A stretch of DNA of 64,000 bases from Christiangramia sediminis (GTDB lineage: Bacteria; Bacteroidota; Bacteroidia; Flavobacteriales; Flavobacteriaceae): NCBI RefSeq assembly GCF_020552705.1, contig NZ_JAJBZG010000005.1:310001-374000 (forward strand), given 5' to 3'. The notes beneath the pieces are model-generated. The model was not told the DNA's origin. It did no database searches and saw nothing but the letters and a program-made list of their open reading frames with translations. A program made the position numbers and the translations under genes. Below are positions 39,481 to 47,831 of the stretch, one piece after another (position 1 is the stretch's first letter; every line of letters begins with the position of its first letter).

Positions 39481-40017
39481 TTAGCCAACGCTAATTTTCT
39501 TCAATTGAGTCTCATATAGATGAAGATCTTTATCGCTGAATAGCACAAATTTAATCTTTTTGATTTTTTCAATTCCTGATAACTCTGCTAAAACTGTATT
39601 AAATACAACGTCTACCGCCAATTCTGCCGGGTAACCGAAAATACCAGTTGATATGGCCGGAAATCCCAAGGAAGTGATCTCCATTTCTTCTGCAATTTTG
39701 AGGGTATTTCTATAACAGGCAGCTAAGAGCTCACTTTCAGGTTTATCCTGTCCATATACTGGGCCTAAACAATGAATCACATATTTATTGGGCAATTGAT
39801 ATGCGTTGGTAAGTACCGCTTCTCCGGGCTGAATGGGTGCAAGGGGTTTACATTCTTTATAGAGATCTGGACCAGCTGCTTTATGTATGGCTCCCGCAAC
39901 CCCACCTCCGGGTGAAAGTTCTGCATTGGCAGCATTAACCACTGCTTCTAGCCCAGGTTGAGCTGTAATATCTCCCTTGACAACTTCGAATTCTATATTC
40001 TGAATAGTAAGCTTCAT
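39481..40017 (-). CDS. Macrodomain protein, probable O-acetyl-ADP-ribose deacetylase
   Basis: A 178-residue macrodomain. The ATG at 40017 is used (MKLTIQNIEFEVVKGDIT). A longer same-frame start would extend into the lipoprotein gene. Key motif VVNAANAELSPGGGVAGAIH holds the Asn that binds ADP-ribose and the GGG loop. ISTGIFGYPAELA closes the pocket. Relatives (MacroD, YmdB) hydrolyse O-acetyl-ADP-ribose or ADP-ribosyl-aspartate/glutamate. The genome context with pncB and pncA supports a role in recycling NAD-derived ADP-ribose; that link is inferred. Confidence 0.9.
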   Translation of the reverse strand: MKLTIQNIEFEVVKGDITAQPGLEAVVNAANAELSPGGGVAGAIHKAAGPDLYKECKPLAPIQPGEAVLTNAYQLPNKYVIHCLGPVYGQDKPESELLAACYRNTLKIAEEMEITSLGFPAISTGIFGYPAELAVDVVFNTVLAELSGIEKIKKIKFVLFSDKDLHLYETQLKKISVG

Positions 40018-40078
40018 CCTTTTTAAGGATAATTTACAAAATAATAGAGGTCGATAAAAGTAAGTATGGGATTTGCAT

Positions 40079-40576
40079 TTAATTTTCAAGATCATCCGAA
40101 ATAGACACCTGATAGGCTCCATCTTCCGCAGGCAAAAGTCTTGAGCTTTGTAATTCTATAGTATTTCCATTCTGTATCCAGGGGATTTCTTCAGAAGCAT
40201 TTTCTGCATCATATCCCGTAAACCAAGCGAAATCTATATCCTGATAATAGGAAGTTATTTTAAGTTCATACACCTCTCCTTTTTTGGCCCACTCGATCAA
40301 ATACTCGCTGTCATTAGGGATAGGCTCGGCGGTTTCAGGATCTCCATTGTCTGATATATAAATAGTATTCATATCTCCCGGTTTAAACCATAGATAGGTA
40401 TTTTCCCATTTTTCGCCGTATGTATCTGGATTTACGAGTGCAATGGGGTTACAACTGGTAAAACCGGTGATAATAAGAGCTACTAAAAATAGTTTAAATT
40501 TTGGGCTGGAAAATAAGCCTCTAAAGCATGTTGGGGTAGTCGTGTATTTAGGGAATACACTCTTTAAAAATGTCAT
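40079..40576 (-). CDS. Hypothetical lipoprotein
   Basis: A 165-residue protein I cannot assign to a family. A lipobox (ITGFTSC, Cys42) shows lipid attachment, but about 27 residues precede the hydrophobic stretch, which is long, so a later non-ATG start is possible. The body has short beta strands and acidic turns (YLWFKPGDMNTIYISDNG, GNTIELQSSRLLPAEDG), suggesting a small beta-sandwich. It stands 61 bp upstream of the macrodomain gene on the same strand and may share its transcript. Confidence 0.55.
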   Translation of the reverse strand: MTFLKSVFPKYTTTPTCFRGLFSSPKFKLFLVALIITGFTSCNPIALVNPDTYGEKWENTYLWFKPGDMNTIYISDNGDPETAEPIPNDSEYLIEWAKKGEVYELKITSYYQDIDFAWFTGYDAENASEEIPWIQNGNTIELQSSRLLPAEDGAYQVSISDDLEN

Positions 40577-40810
40577 ATAAATGTTTCGATTCAGTAGGTG
40601 CTGTATCGAAGTAGAATAATGGGGCGCGGCGAAAATATATTTAATTATAAGCCTGCAAAAGCAAATACATGCATCTAACTTAACTTTATGATTATTCAGT
40701 CAGTTGATTCTACTAAATTCAAATTAAGCCGATTAACGGCTTTCTAGATTGTGGATATCCGTAAGAAATCTTACAAGTTTATATCTCTTAACAAATTGAA
40801 TTCATAAAAA

Positions 40811-40833
40811 AAGCCACTTCAAGGAAGTGGCTT
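40811..40833 (-). terminator. Terminator after the Pit transporter gene
   Basis: AAGCCACTTC (40811-40820) pairs with GAAGTGGCTT (40824-40833). Both flanks are A-rich or T-rich, so it can work in either direction. It lies 24 bp after the Pit gene stop. Confidence 0.88.
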
Positions 40834-40856
40834 TTTCAGCTTATTAAGCAATCTAA

Positions 40857-43100
40857 TTATACTTTTTTATAACTTGAATTGTATTCTTGCATTAAGTTCA
40901 TGATCGCATTCATCAGGTCTTTAGTTTCCAATAATAAGTTGAAATATAAAGTTGTATTCTTAGGACTAGATTCTTCTGTCCTGGTTCTTGAAACCTGTTT
41001 TTCGATTTTTTCAGAAATACTATTTAATATCTCATCTCTGGAAGCGACAATAGCACTAATGTCCTCAAATTTCTTTTCTGTAAAGATGCGGTCTATTTGA
41101 GTTAATAAATCGCTTAGCGTATCATCTATCTCCTTTAGATCTGTGATTTGATTATACCTAAGAGGTTTGTGGTTGTTATTGACGTGCTTGAAACTCTTCT
41201 TGGAAATATATTCCAGGGATTGAGCGATATCTGTTAAATACCCAAGAATGGTAATATAAAAGCTACTTCCCCTCACACTGGTCTCATCCAGGCTCTTAAT
41301 AAAGAAGAAAATATGATCTCTTAAATCTTCAATTTCAGCTTCGAGTTTAGCAACCCCTTTCTTGCTCTTTTTAAGTTTTTTCTTATCCTGCTTGGAAAGT
41401 CCTGTGAACACATCAGAAAAGATCTTATTTGATCTTGAAACTACATTGGAGATGTTATCTGCACTTTCAGAAATAATTCCCTGAACAGTTTTACTCTCAG
41501 ATTTTTTAAGTCCTGACTTATCAGCTTTCGCAATTGCTTTATTCTTATGAGAAATATAATTTCTAACAAGAAGACCTATGGCCAGTAACAATAAGATCGC
41601 GATTGCCGGACCTTTTCCGAGAAAAATAATATAGGTTAAAATACCTGCTGCTGCAAAAGCGCTAAATGCGGTAAAGAACCATCCTCCAATTACATTTAAC
41701 ACCCCTGCTACCCTGTATACTGCACTTTCTCTTCCCCAGGCTTTATCTGCCAGCGAAGTTCCCATTGCAACCATAAAAGTTACGTAAGTAGTAGATAAGG
41801 GTAATTTATAAGAAGTTGCTATGGAAATTAATACCCCGGCAACAGTAAGATTTATAGCCGCCCTTATCATATCGAAAGCCGGCTGTTCTTCAGCTTTGTC
41901 TCCGACTAGAATTTCTTCGGGCTTTTCAAAACTCTTATTGATTCTTCTTTTAGTTCCCATGGGAAGAATATATCGTAACCCATCAGCAAGTTTTGTACTT
42001 CCTGCAACCACGGCTCTGGACAGCATATTGGGATCAAACTTTTCGGTTCCATGTCCCTGTCTTGATAAACCAATTTCAGTTTCAGCAACACTTCTTGCTT
42101 TTTTAGAGAACCAAAGTGTAAGCACCATGATCCCTCCAGAAATAAATAACAAAATAGGCTCAGCAGGAACTTCGTCTTTTAAGACTTCCATAGAAAAGGC
42201 TGATGCAGCCTGTCCTGATGCAGCCCACGCCTCATAAGAATGATAAGCAGCCATAGGAACTCCAATAAAGTTTACAAGGTCATTCCCGGAGAATGCCAAC
42301 GCCAAACCAAAGGTTCCAATTGCTATTACAATAATTAAGATACTTCTTTTGAAGATCTTCATGAATAACCATGAAAATAAGGTCCAGAAAACCAGACTCA
42401 CTCCTACAACCCAAACTACCTGACTGGAAAGCACATCCTTAAAACTGTCATAATAAGGAGTTCCTTTTAATCCTTTGAAGAAAATAAAGTATCCAATTGC
42501 AGTTAAACAAACACCTCCAAAAAGAGCTCCAAAATTTTTGATCTTCTTCTCATATTCAAAAGAAAACACCAGTCTTGAGAGCCATTGTACCAAAGCACCA
42601 ATTGTAAATGCAATAATAACCGAGAGGAATATACCGGAAATAATCTCTGTTGCTTTCTCTGTATTAATATAACTTGACAGGTTCGCCAGAGTTTCTGAAT
42701 CTGATGCACTTACTTTTATCAATGCCATAACCACGGCAGCTCCCAGTAATTCAAATACAATAGAAACTGTAGTTGAAGTAGGCATTCCCAGGGTATTAAA
42801 GAAATCCAGCAGCAGAATATCTGTGATCATCACGGCCATAAAGATGATCATGATCTCATCAAAATAGAACTGACCGGGCATGAAAATACCTTTACGGGCA
42901 ACTTCCATCATCCCACTTGAAAAAACTGCTCCTATAAAAATACCTAAACTGGCAACGATCATAATAGTTTTAAAGGAGATCGCCTTTGAGCCAATAGCGG
43001 AATTTAAAAAGTTTACAGCGTCATTACTAACTCCAACCACCAAATCTGCGATGGCTAGAACCACTAATGCAACTAACATTAATAAGTAAATATTTTCCAT
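40857..43100 (-). CDS. Inorganic phosphate transporter with C-terminal PhoU-like domain
   Basis: A 747-residue inner-membrane Pit-type carrier. The N-terminal 550 residues have the two PHO4 repeats, with VVGVSNDAVNFLNSAIGSKA and GNDLVNFIGVPMAAYHSYE as signature blocks. At least ten helices are visible. The last 170 residues (about 575 on) are soluble and helical, resembling the PhoU/DUF47 domain that often regulates Pit proteins from a separate gene. Here both are fused. It follows the phosphate-type porin at 72 bp, so the porin and pump probably form one uptake path. Confidence 0.88.
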   Translation of the reverse strand: MENIYLLMLVALVVLAIADLVVGVSNDAVNFLNSAIGSKAISFKTIMIVASLGIFIGAVFSSGMMEVARKGIFMPGQFYFDEIMIIFMAVMITDILLLDFFNTLGMPTSTTVSIVFELLGAAVVMALIKVSASDSETLANLSSYINTEKATEIISGIFLSVIIAFTIGALVQWLSRLVFSFEYEKKIKNFGALFGGVCLTAIGYFIFFKGLKGTPYYDSFKDVLSSQVVWVVGVSLVFWTLFSWLFMKIFKRSILIIVIAIGTFGLALAFSGNDLVNFIGVPMAAYHSYEAWAASGQAASAFSMEVLKDEVPAEPILLFISGGIMVLTLWFSKKARSVAETEIGLSRQGHGTEKFDPNMLSRAVVAGSTKLADGLRYILPMGTKRRINKSFEKPEEILVGDKAEEQPAFDMIRAAINLTVAGVLISIATSYKLPLSTTYVTFMVAMGTSLADKAWGRESAVYRVAGVLNVIGGWFFTAFSAFAAAGILTYIIFLGKGPAIAILLLLAIGLLVRNYISHKNKAIAKADKSGLKKSESKTVQGIISESADNISNVVSRSNKIFSDVFTGLSKQDKKKLKKSKKGVAKLEAEIEDLRDHIFFFIKSLDETSVRGSSFYITILGYLTDIAQSLEYISKKSFKHVNNNHKPLRYNQITDLKEIDDTLSDLLTQIDRIFTEKKFEDISAIVASRDEILNSISEKIEKQVSRTRTEESSPKNTTLYFNLLLETKDLMNAIMNLMQEYNSSYKKV

Positions 43101-43172
43101 TTAATCTTGTTTAAAAACGGTGCAAGTATCCTATGAAATTAGGAATTTACTGTTACCAAATTGTTATCATTT

Positions 43173-44378
43173 TTAAAAATGAAAATCAAAACCACATCTA
43201 AAGGCAATATAGTCATTAACATCATCCTGCTTAGCGTAATTTAGATCTGCCTGTATTTTTAATTTATGCCCTACTATATATTTTGAGGCTCCAATAGTAT
43301 ATTCTTCTCTTCCCAACAAATTTGTTATTTCATTAAATTCGTTGAAGGAGTAACGCGCGGCAATCTCGTAATTATTATCGAATAAATATCCCGCCTGTAC
43401 ATTAAAAGCATCTCCTTCAGCAACTATGAAGTCGGGCAAATTGGTTTCGCCGGTGCGTATTGCCAGGGGATCCTCTGCTTCTCTGTTGGCATATTCCGCC
43501 ATAAAGGAAATCCCATTATATTTGAATACTGCATCAAAAAAGATAGTAGATATATCGGTTTCATAGATAGTTCCATCTTCCAGGATCATAAAATCACCCA
43601 TATTACTCCTGGTTTTGACCGCATTATCGTTAAAGTCATAAACAGCTCCAAGCATTAATTTTGGATCTTGCTCTCTTTCAAGATCAGATTGAAAATAGTC
43701 TCCTTTATTTTCAAATTCACCAAATGGTAAAAACTCAATTCTTCCGGTATATTGAAGTCCACCTATATTGCCTACGGTAATATTTCTCCCTTCACCCTGA
43801 GAAAGAGCCATTTTCTCTTTGATCACAAAGTTTTCTCCCAGATTGATTTTGTGATGAAGTTGAAGACCTATATCACGATCAATATTAAAGCGGCTATTAA
43901 GAATAGAGCGATCTATAAACTGAAGGTTTGCAGAAGAAATAACGCGTTCCACATTTCCAGGAAGTTTGGTCTGGCCGGCCCATAATTCAAAATTCTCGTA
44001 GAAATTCCATTTCAGGACTGCGTCCAGAATATATCTTGGAGCATTGCCTGTATAAATACTGGCACCAGCAATATCATTATTAGAAAGTCCTAATTCTATT
44101 TTATATTTCAGTTTTGGAGTAAGCGCCCAACCATCGAATTTTAAGCGGGCTCTTCTTATTAAAAAAGCCTGTTCAGGATCTTCGTAGTTCTCACCATCGT
44201 AATCCCAGGAAGTATAAGAGCGGAATTGAATTCTGGGAGCGAACTTCACACTAAAAGAGCTGTCTTTAGCTGTAAAATTTACCAAACCCTTTCCGAATTT
44301 GGTATCACTTATTTCCTGTGAATATAGATTTGAATTAAAAAGCAAGCACGCAATTATTGCGTATATAGCATTTTTCAT
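43173..44378 (-). CDS. Phosphate-selective porin O/P-like protein
   Basis: A 401-residue outer-membrane beta-barrel of the OprO/OprP family. A signal peptide ends near NLYSQE. The barrel is shown by IQFRSYTSWDYDGENYE, RARLKFDGWALTPKLKYKIELG and RDIGLQLHHKINLG, and it ends in FRCGFDFHF. The gene is the first of the two-gene phosphate unit with the Pit transporter. A possible -7 box (TTTCTTTG) is one mismatch from consensus and not listed separately. Confidence 0.82.
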   Translation of the reverse strand: MKNAIYAIIACLLFNSNLYSQEISDTKFGKGLVNFTAKDSSFSVKFAPRIQFRSYTSWDYDGENYEDPEQAFLIRRARLKFDGWALTPKLKYKIELGLSNNDIAGASIYTGNAPRYILDAVLKWNFYENFELWAGQTKLPGNVERVISSANLQFIDRSILNSRFNIDRDIGLQLHHKINLGENFVIKEKMALSQGEGRNITVGNIGGLQYTGRIEFLPFGEFENKGDYFQSDLEREQDPKLMLGAVYDFNDNAVKTRSNMGDFMILEDGTIYETDISTIFFDAVFKYNGISFMAEYANREAEDPLAIRTGETNLPDFIVAEGDAFNVQAGYLFDNNYEIAARYSFNEFNEITNLLGREEYTIGASKYIVGHKLKIQADLNYAKQDDVNDYIAFRCGFDFHF

Positions 44379-44474
44379 AGAAATCGTTTAAAAGTTTTTG
44401 TCGCCGGCAAAGAAACAAAACCAAGGTTAACTTAATGTTTCCTAAGAGTTAAGGCTAAACCATTTTTTTTAAAC

Positions 44475-44565
44475 AAAAAAGGCTACCTGGAATGGTAGCC
44501 TTACACACAGTTTGAATCTAGTCGACAAAAACTATAACGATTTCATGTGTGCATCTTTGAATACA
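44475..44565 (-). ncRNA. Candidate small RNA next to tRNA-Asn attachment site
   Basis: A minus-strand promoter-like pair precedes it: TTGACA at 44594-44599 and TAGCTTTT at 44571-44578, spaced 18 bp. It ends in a strong terminator with TTTTTT. No reading frame longer than five codons is visible between, and the transcript folds locally (ACACA/TGTGT). It is about 90 nt. No known family is recognised; it could also be a relic of another unit. Confidence 0.35.
44481..44500 (-). terminator. Terminator of the candidate sRNA
   Basis: GGCTACC (44481-44487) and GGTAGCC (44494-44500) pair; the minus strand runs into TTTTTTGTTT. Confidence 0.85.
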
Positions 44566-44673
44566 CAAATAAAAGCTACCTGTTTAACCTTATTGTCAAG
44601 CTTATATTAAATAAAAATTAAAAAGTTGGAGATTATCTGAATTTCAGGGATTTTCTGAAACCTATAGAAACAA

Positions 44674-44700
44674 AAAAGCCGTTCAAAATGAACGGCTTTT
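44674..44700 (-). terminator. Terminator behind the displaced tRNA-Asn 3' end
   Basis: AAAAGCCGTTCA (44674-44685) and TGAACGGCTTTT (44689-44700) form a 12-bp stem with an AAA loop and a T-run on the minus strand. It lies directly after attL, so it was probably the host terminator of tRNA-Asn before the element inserted. Confidence 0.85.
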
Positions 44701-44703
44701 GTT

Positions 44704-44746
44704 GCTCCTCCTCTTGGGCTCGAACCAAGGACCCTCTGATTAACAG
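44704..44746. repeat. attL: displaced tRNA-Asn 3' fragment
   Basis: Exact 43-bp copy of 60190-60232. It covers the anticodon loop through the acceptor end, starting at the first base of the loop. That start places the crossover at or within the anticodon loop, as for many tRNA-targeting tyrosine recombinases. Confidence 0.93.
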
Positions 44747-44789
44747 CCGCGAAAATGGTGTTTCAGATAATTTCATTTAGCTTCTTATG

Positions 44790-44804
44790 TATTGATAATC
44801 AATA
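44790..44804. promoter_or_regulatory. Palindrome upstream of the integrase
   Basis: TATTGAT and ATCAATA flank a single A. It is a possible operator for the integrase or excisionase promoter. Confidence 0.35.
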
Positions 44805-44858
44805 TTTTACAACTTTTTCCTTGTCATTTAGTTTTACAATATTTACCTTTATTTGCCC

Positions 44859-44883
44859 ATTTGTTGTACCTATGTTGTACCCA
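44859..44883. repeat. Left arm-type repeat of the integrase
   Basis: 25-bp exact direct repeat shared with 60117-60141. It holds two tandem TGTTGTACC units. It lies in the leader of the integrase gene, so integrase binding may also repress its own promoter (TTG at 44821 and TACCTTTA at 44844). Confidence 0.7.
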
Positions 44884-44894
44884 ATTTAAGCCGC

Positions 44895-46103
44895 ATGATT
44901 ACTATAAAAATTGTACAGAGAACAAAGAAATTAACCGATGGGTTGTACCCAATTTTCTTGCGTGTGACCAAAGATCGACAAACTAAATATTACAAAACCC
45001 CATTTAGTTCGGAGATTTCCGAATGGTCAGCTTCAACAGGAACCTTTAACAAAAAGCTGAAAAATCATTTTCAGTATAATCGGTTACTGGTAAAAATTAA
45101 GGATCGGGCTTACCAGGTAGCAGCGGAAATTGAAATTCAAAACCCCGATTATACACTGGAAGATTTTGATAAGCTTTATAGAGTTACCTTCAATCCAGTT
45201 AAAAATGATGTCTTTGCCTTTTTTGATGAAATAGTAGAGGAAATGACTTACGCCGGTCGTGTAGGAAACGCAAAGTCCTATAAAGACACTAAAACATCGG
45301 TGCAAATTTTTCATAAGAGCAAAAAACTTAGTTTTCGGGAAGTTAACTCTACTTTTTTAAGTAAATATGATGCTTTCTTAAGGTCCAGAGGTGGAACCGA
45401 CGGAGGGGTTGGAGTAAAGATGAGAGCCATAAGGGCATTGTTCAACAAAGCCATAGAACGCGGAATTGTGAAAGAAAGTTTATACCCCTTTAAGAAATAT
45501 AAAATTTCAGGCTTAAGAGGCAAAGGTTTTAAACGTGCCCTGGATTTTGAAGAAATAATGCGCATTGTTAATGTAGATTTGAGTAATCATTCGCATTTAG
45601 TTGATACCAGAAACTACTTTGTTTTTAGTTTCTATACTAGGGGAATGAACTTTGCCGACATGATGGGTCTCGAATGGAAAGATGTGGAAAAAAATGCTAT
45701 TTATTACACCCGGGCTAAAACCAAAGGAAATTTCTCAATTGCCATAATGCCCCCTGTAAGAGAAATTCTTGACCATTACCGAATTAATGGGTATGGAAAT
45801 AAATATGTATTTCCATTACTGTATCGTGAAAACTATACTCCTACCCAACTTGCAGATCGAAAACATAAAATGCTAGGGATCTATAACAAAAATCTAAAGG
45901 AACTGGCTACAATATGTGAGATCACAAAAAACGTTAGCAGTTATGTGGCCAGGCATAGTTTTGCTAATTGCCTTAAACAAAAAGGGGTTGCAACTGATGT
46001 GATTAGCGAATCTTTAGGACATCAAAACCTAACTGTAACCCAGGCATATTTAAAAGAATTAGATACTCAGGTTGTGGATAAAGCGCTGGAAGTATTGTTG
46101 TAA
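44895..46103 (+). CDS. Tyrosine recombinase/integrase
   Basis: A 402-residue integrase that joins attP and attB. The ATG at 44895 (MITIKIVQRTKKLTDGLYP) is chosen. A TTG further upstream in the same frame lies inside the arm-site repeat. The N-terminal part (SAM-like core-binding, about 90-190) precedes the catalytic domain, with Arg in FYTRGMNFADMMGLEW, the H-x-x-R in ARHSFANCL, His in GHQNLT and the nucleophile Tyr in TQAYLKEL. All of these are present, so it should be active. The transcription direction points into the element. Confidence 0.93.
   Translation: MITIKIVQRTKKLTDGLYPIFLRVTKDRQTKYYKTPFSSEISEWSASTGTFNKKLKNHFQYNRLLVKIKDRAYQVAAEIEIQNPDYTLEDFDKLYRVTFNPVKNDVFAFFDEIVEEMTYAGRVGNAKSYKDTKTSVQIFHKSKKLSFREVNSTFLSKYDAFLRSRGGTDGGVGVKMRAIRALFNKAIERGIVKESLYPFKKYKISGLRGKGFKRALDFEEIMRIVNVDLSNHSHLVDTRNYFVFSFYTRGMNFADMMGLEWKDVEKNAIYYTRAKTKGNFSIAIMPPVREILDHYRINGYGNKYVFPLLYRENYTPTQLADRKHKMLGIYNKNLKELATICEITKNVSSYVARHSFANCLKQKGVATDVISESLGHQNLTVTQAYLKELDTQVVDKALEVLL
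44942..44955. repeat. Third arm-like site within the integrase gene
   Basis: A 14-bp copy, GTTGTACCCAATTT, of the left arm repeat tail (44874-44887). It sits inside the integrase coding region (codons for GLYPIF). Confidence 0.55.
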
Positions 46104-46242
46104 TTATTCTACTTTAGGGTTGAAGTCTGATTATTTCCTTAAACGATCTTCAATTTCAAAGTCATAAACTCTTTTTAATTCGAATTTTCTCAAAGTCCTG
46201 ATGTAAAACTTTGATTACATTAATTACCTAATTGGTATTTTA

Positions 46243-47352
46243 TTAATTAATACTAAATACTTCCAATTTAGCCTCCCTACCTTTAAGAGTTCTAAATCCT
46301 AGGGAGGATACCTTGTATTTTTTATCTACCATTGTTTTTTTTATTAGTGCGCCTGAAAAAAGTACAGATCTATCTAATTCTTTACACAATCCTTCTAATC
46401 TTGCAGTCACATTTAAAGTGTCTCCATGGTAGGCAAGATTTCTTTTTATATTTCCTACCTCAACTCTGGTAACTACACCGACGTGAGCCCCGGCTTTAAA
46501 GGACGGAGTAACACCAAATTTATCCGTGTAATATTTTGAACGCTCCTGTAAAAGTGCCATAACCCCAAAGAAGAATTCTATATACACATATTCTTTCATG
46601 CCCTCCAAGGGCCAACTTACAACAATTTCGTCTCCCACGTATTGATATATTTCAGCATTATATTTTTTTACCATCTTATTAATATCAAGAAAGCATTCCT
46701 GTATAAGATTACTGTAGGCAATGTGACCCAATTGTTCAGCCATTCTTGTAGAGTTAGAAAGATCCAGGAACATAAAAATGCGTTCTTCTTCTCTCGGATA
46801 TCTAAACCAGCCCAATAAAATAGGAAGTAGGTAGCCAGGACCAAGTATTTTTTCAATTTGGCTGATAAAACTGATTATTAAGGTCATAAACAAGGTGTAG
46901 ACGAGTAGGATAGCATAATGATATATCCAGTTACCTCTTAAAATCACCTCTACAAAACCTATATCCATATGTAATAATTCCAATACCCAAAAGATGATAA
47001 GTCTTGTTAAACTTATCAAACCCATAATTGTTATGAAATAAGCAAAGCTTCCTATAAGTATTGTGAGACCTAAGCTGTTATTTAAATTGGATTTTTTATT
47101 TAAGAAGTATTCAAAAATACCTAGGATGATTCCATTCATAAAACCAAATATTAATACTGTTAGTATTAACATTGCTACACTTAGGGTAAATGGGGAATTC
47201 GTGCCTTCAAAAATTGAAAGACTTGAAAAATATAATATAAAGCCCAGCACTCCGTAAGCTATGATCCAAAAAATTACCTGTTTGATAATAATAGTTAGTA
47301 ATGGAAATCTATAACTTAAACGAATAATCTCATATAAGTAATTTTGTTTCAT
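46243..47352 (-). CDS. Membrane-bound class III nucleotidyl cyclase
   Basis: A 369-residue protein with about five or six transmembrane helices (residues 17-185) and a C-terminal class III cyclase domain. The two metal-binding aspartates are Asp197 (FMFLDLSNST) and Asp241 (YVGDEIVVSW), with the transition-state residues in GDTLNVTARLE (Asn314, Arg318). All catalytic residues appear present, so it should make cyclic AMP or GMP. No cyclic-nucleotide effector is seen in the element. Its gene follows the ACP-like gene on the same strand by 71 bp. Signal and target are unknown. It is probably cargo. Confidence 0.85.
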   Translation of the reverse strand: MKQNYLYEIIRLSYRFPLLTIIIKQVIFWIIAYGVLGFILYFSSLSIFEGTNSPFTLSVAMLILTVLIFGFMNGIILGIFEYFLNKKSNLNNSLGLTILIGSFAYFITIMGLISLTRLIIFWVLELLHMDIGFVEVILRGNWIYHYAILLVYTLFMTLIISFISQIEKILGPGYLLPILLGWFRYPREEERIFMFLDLSNSTRMAEQLGHIAYSNLIQECFLDINKMVKKYNAEIYQYVGDEIVVSWPLEGMKEYVYIEFFFGVMALLQERSKYYTDKFGVTPSFKAGAHVGVVTRVEVGNIKRNLAYHGDTLNVTARLEGLCKELDRSVLFSGALIKKTMVDKKYKVSSLGFRTLKGREAKLEVFSIN

Positions 47353-47423
47353 TAAAAATGTTCTTTAAGCTTTCTAATTAATAGACGGAGAAGGAATCTG
47401 ACAGAAATTTTAGTAGCGGAGGG

Positions 47424-47702
47424 TTAAGGCCAAGGTGTTAACTTAAATCTTTTAAAAGAAGGTGTCATTTTAGGCCTGGATTCTATCCAATCTATAAATT
47501 CCTTTATGGTGGTAAAATCCTGGCGGGTTTTATCAGATTCTACTAAATTTATTAAAAATGCGTTCTCTAAAAGCATAAGTATTTCTATAAAATCAACATC
47601 ACATTGACAGATACTATCTAAATCATCTTCAATCTTAACCGGATATCCTGACCAGAGGCTTAGCTTTTTTTCATAAATTAAATTTTTTTCGTAGCGCTTC
47701 AT
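47424..47702 (-). CDS. Acyl-carrier-protein-like small protein without attachment serine
   Basis: A 92-residue protein whose pattern fits an acyl carrier fold: acidic helix 1, a loop with the DSL-type site, helix 2 (DFIEILMLLENAF), and the TTIKEFIDWI end typical of helix 4. At the site where carriers have D-S-L, this protein reads C34-D-V36-D, so no serine can hold phosphopantetheine. It could be a regulatory or degenerate carrier, or a DUF1493-like protein. I see no ketosynthase or thioesterase partner in the element. It is transcribed upstream of the cyclase, so the two may act together. Confidence 0.5.
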   Translation of the reverse strand: MKRYEKNLIYEKKLSLWSGYPVKIEDDLDSICQCDVDFIEILMLLENAFLINLVESDKTRQDFTTIKEFIDWIESRPKMTPSFKRFKLTPWP

Positions 47703-47831
47703 AAGTATGGTATTTAGTAATGAGCTGTGTATTAGTAATCAAAAACAAGAATGATAATTTTCAGTGAAGAAGTATTGCTGAAATTTTTCCAGAGCAGTAT
47801 TTTTTCTAAAACATTTAATTCCAGATAGGGG

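Noticed and set aside
40018-40122. Longer start for the macrodomain protein
   Set aside because: It would overlap the lipoprotein gene and has no counterpart in macrodomains.
44853-44894. Upstream TTG start for the integrase, adding 14 residues
   Set aside because: Those codons lie in the 25-bp arm repeat. The ATG at 44895 gives the normal N-terminus.
46134-46214. Minus-strand frame reading SKFYIRTLRKFELKRVYDFE and on to a stop near the integrase end
   Set aside because: It has no start codon and only about 27 residues. It may be a relic of a lost gene, but I cannot assign it.
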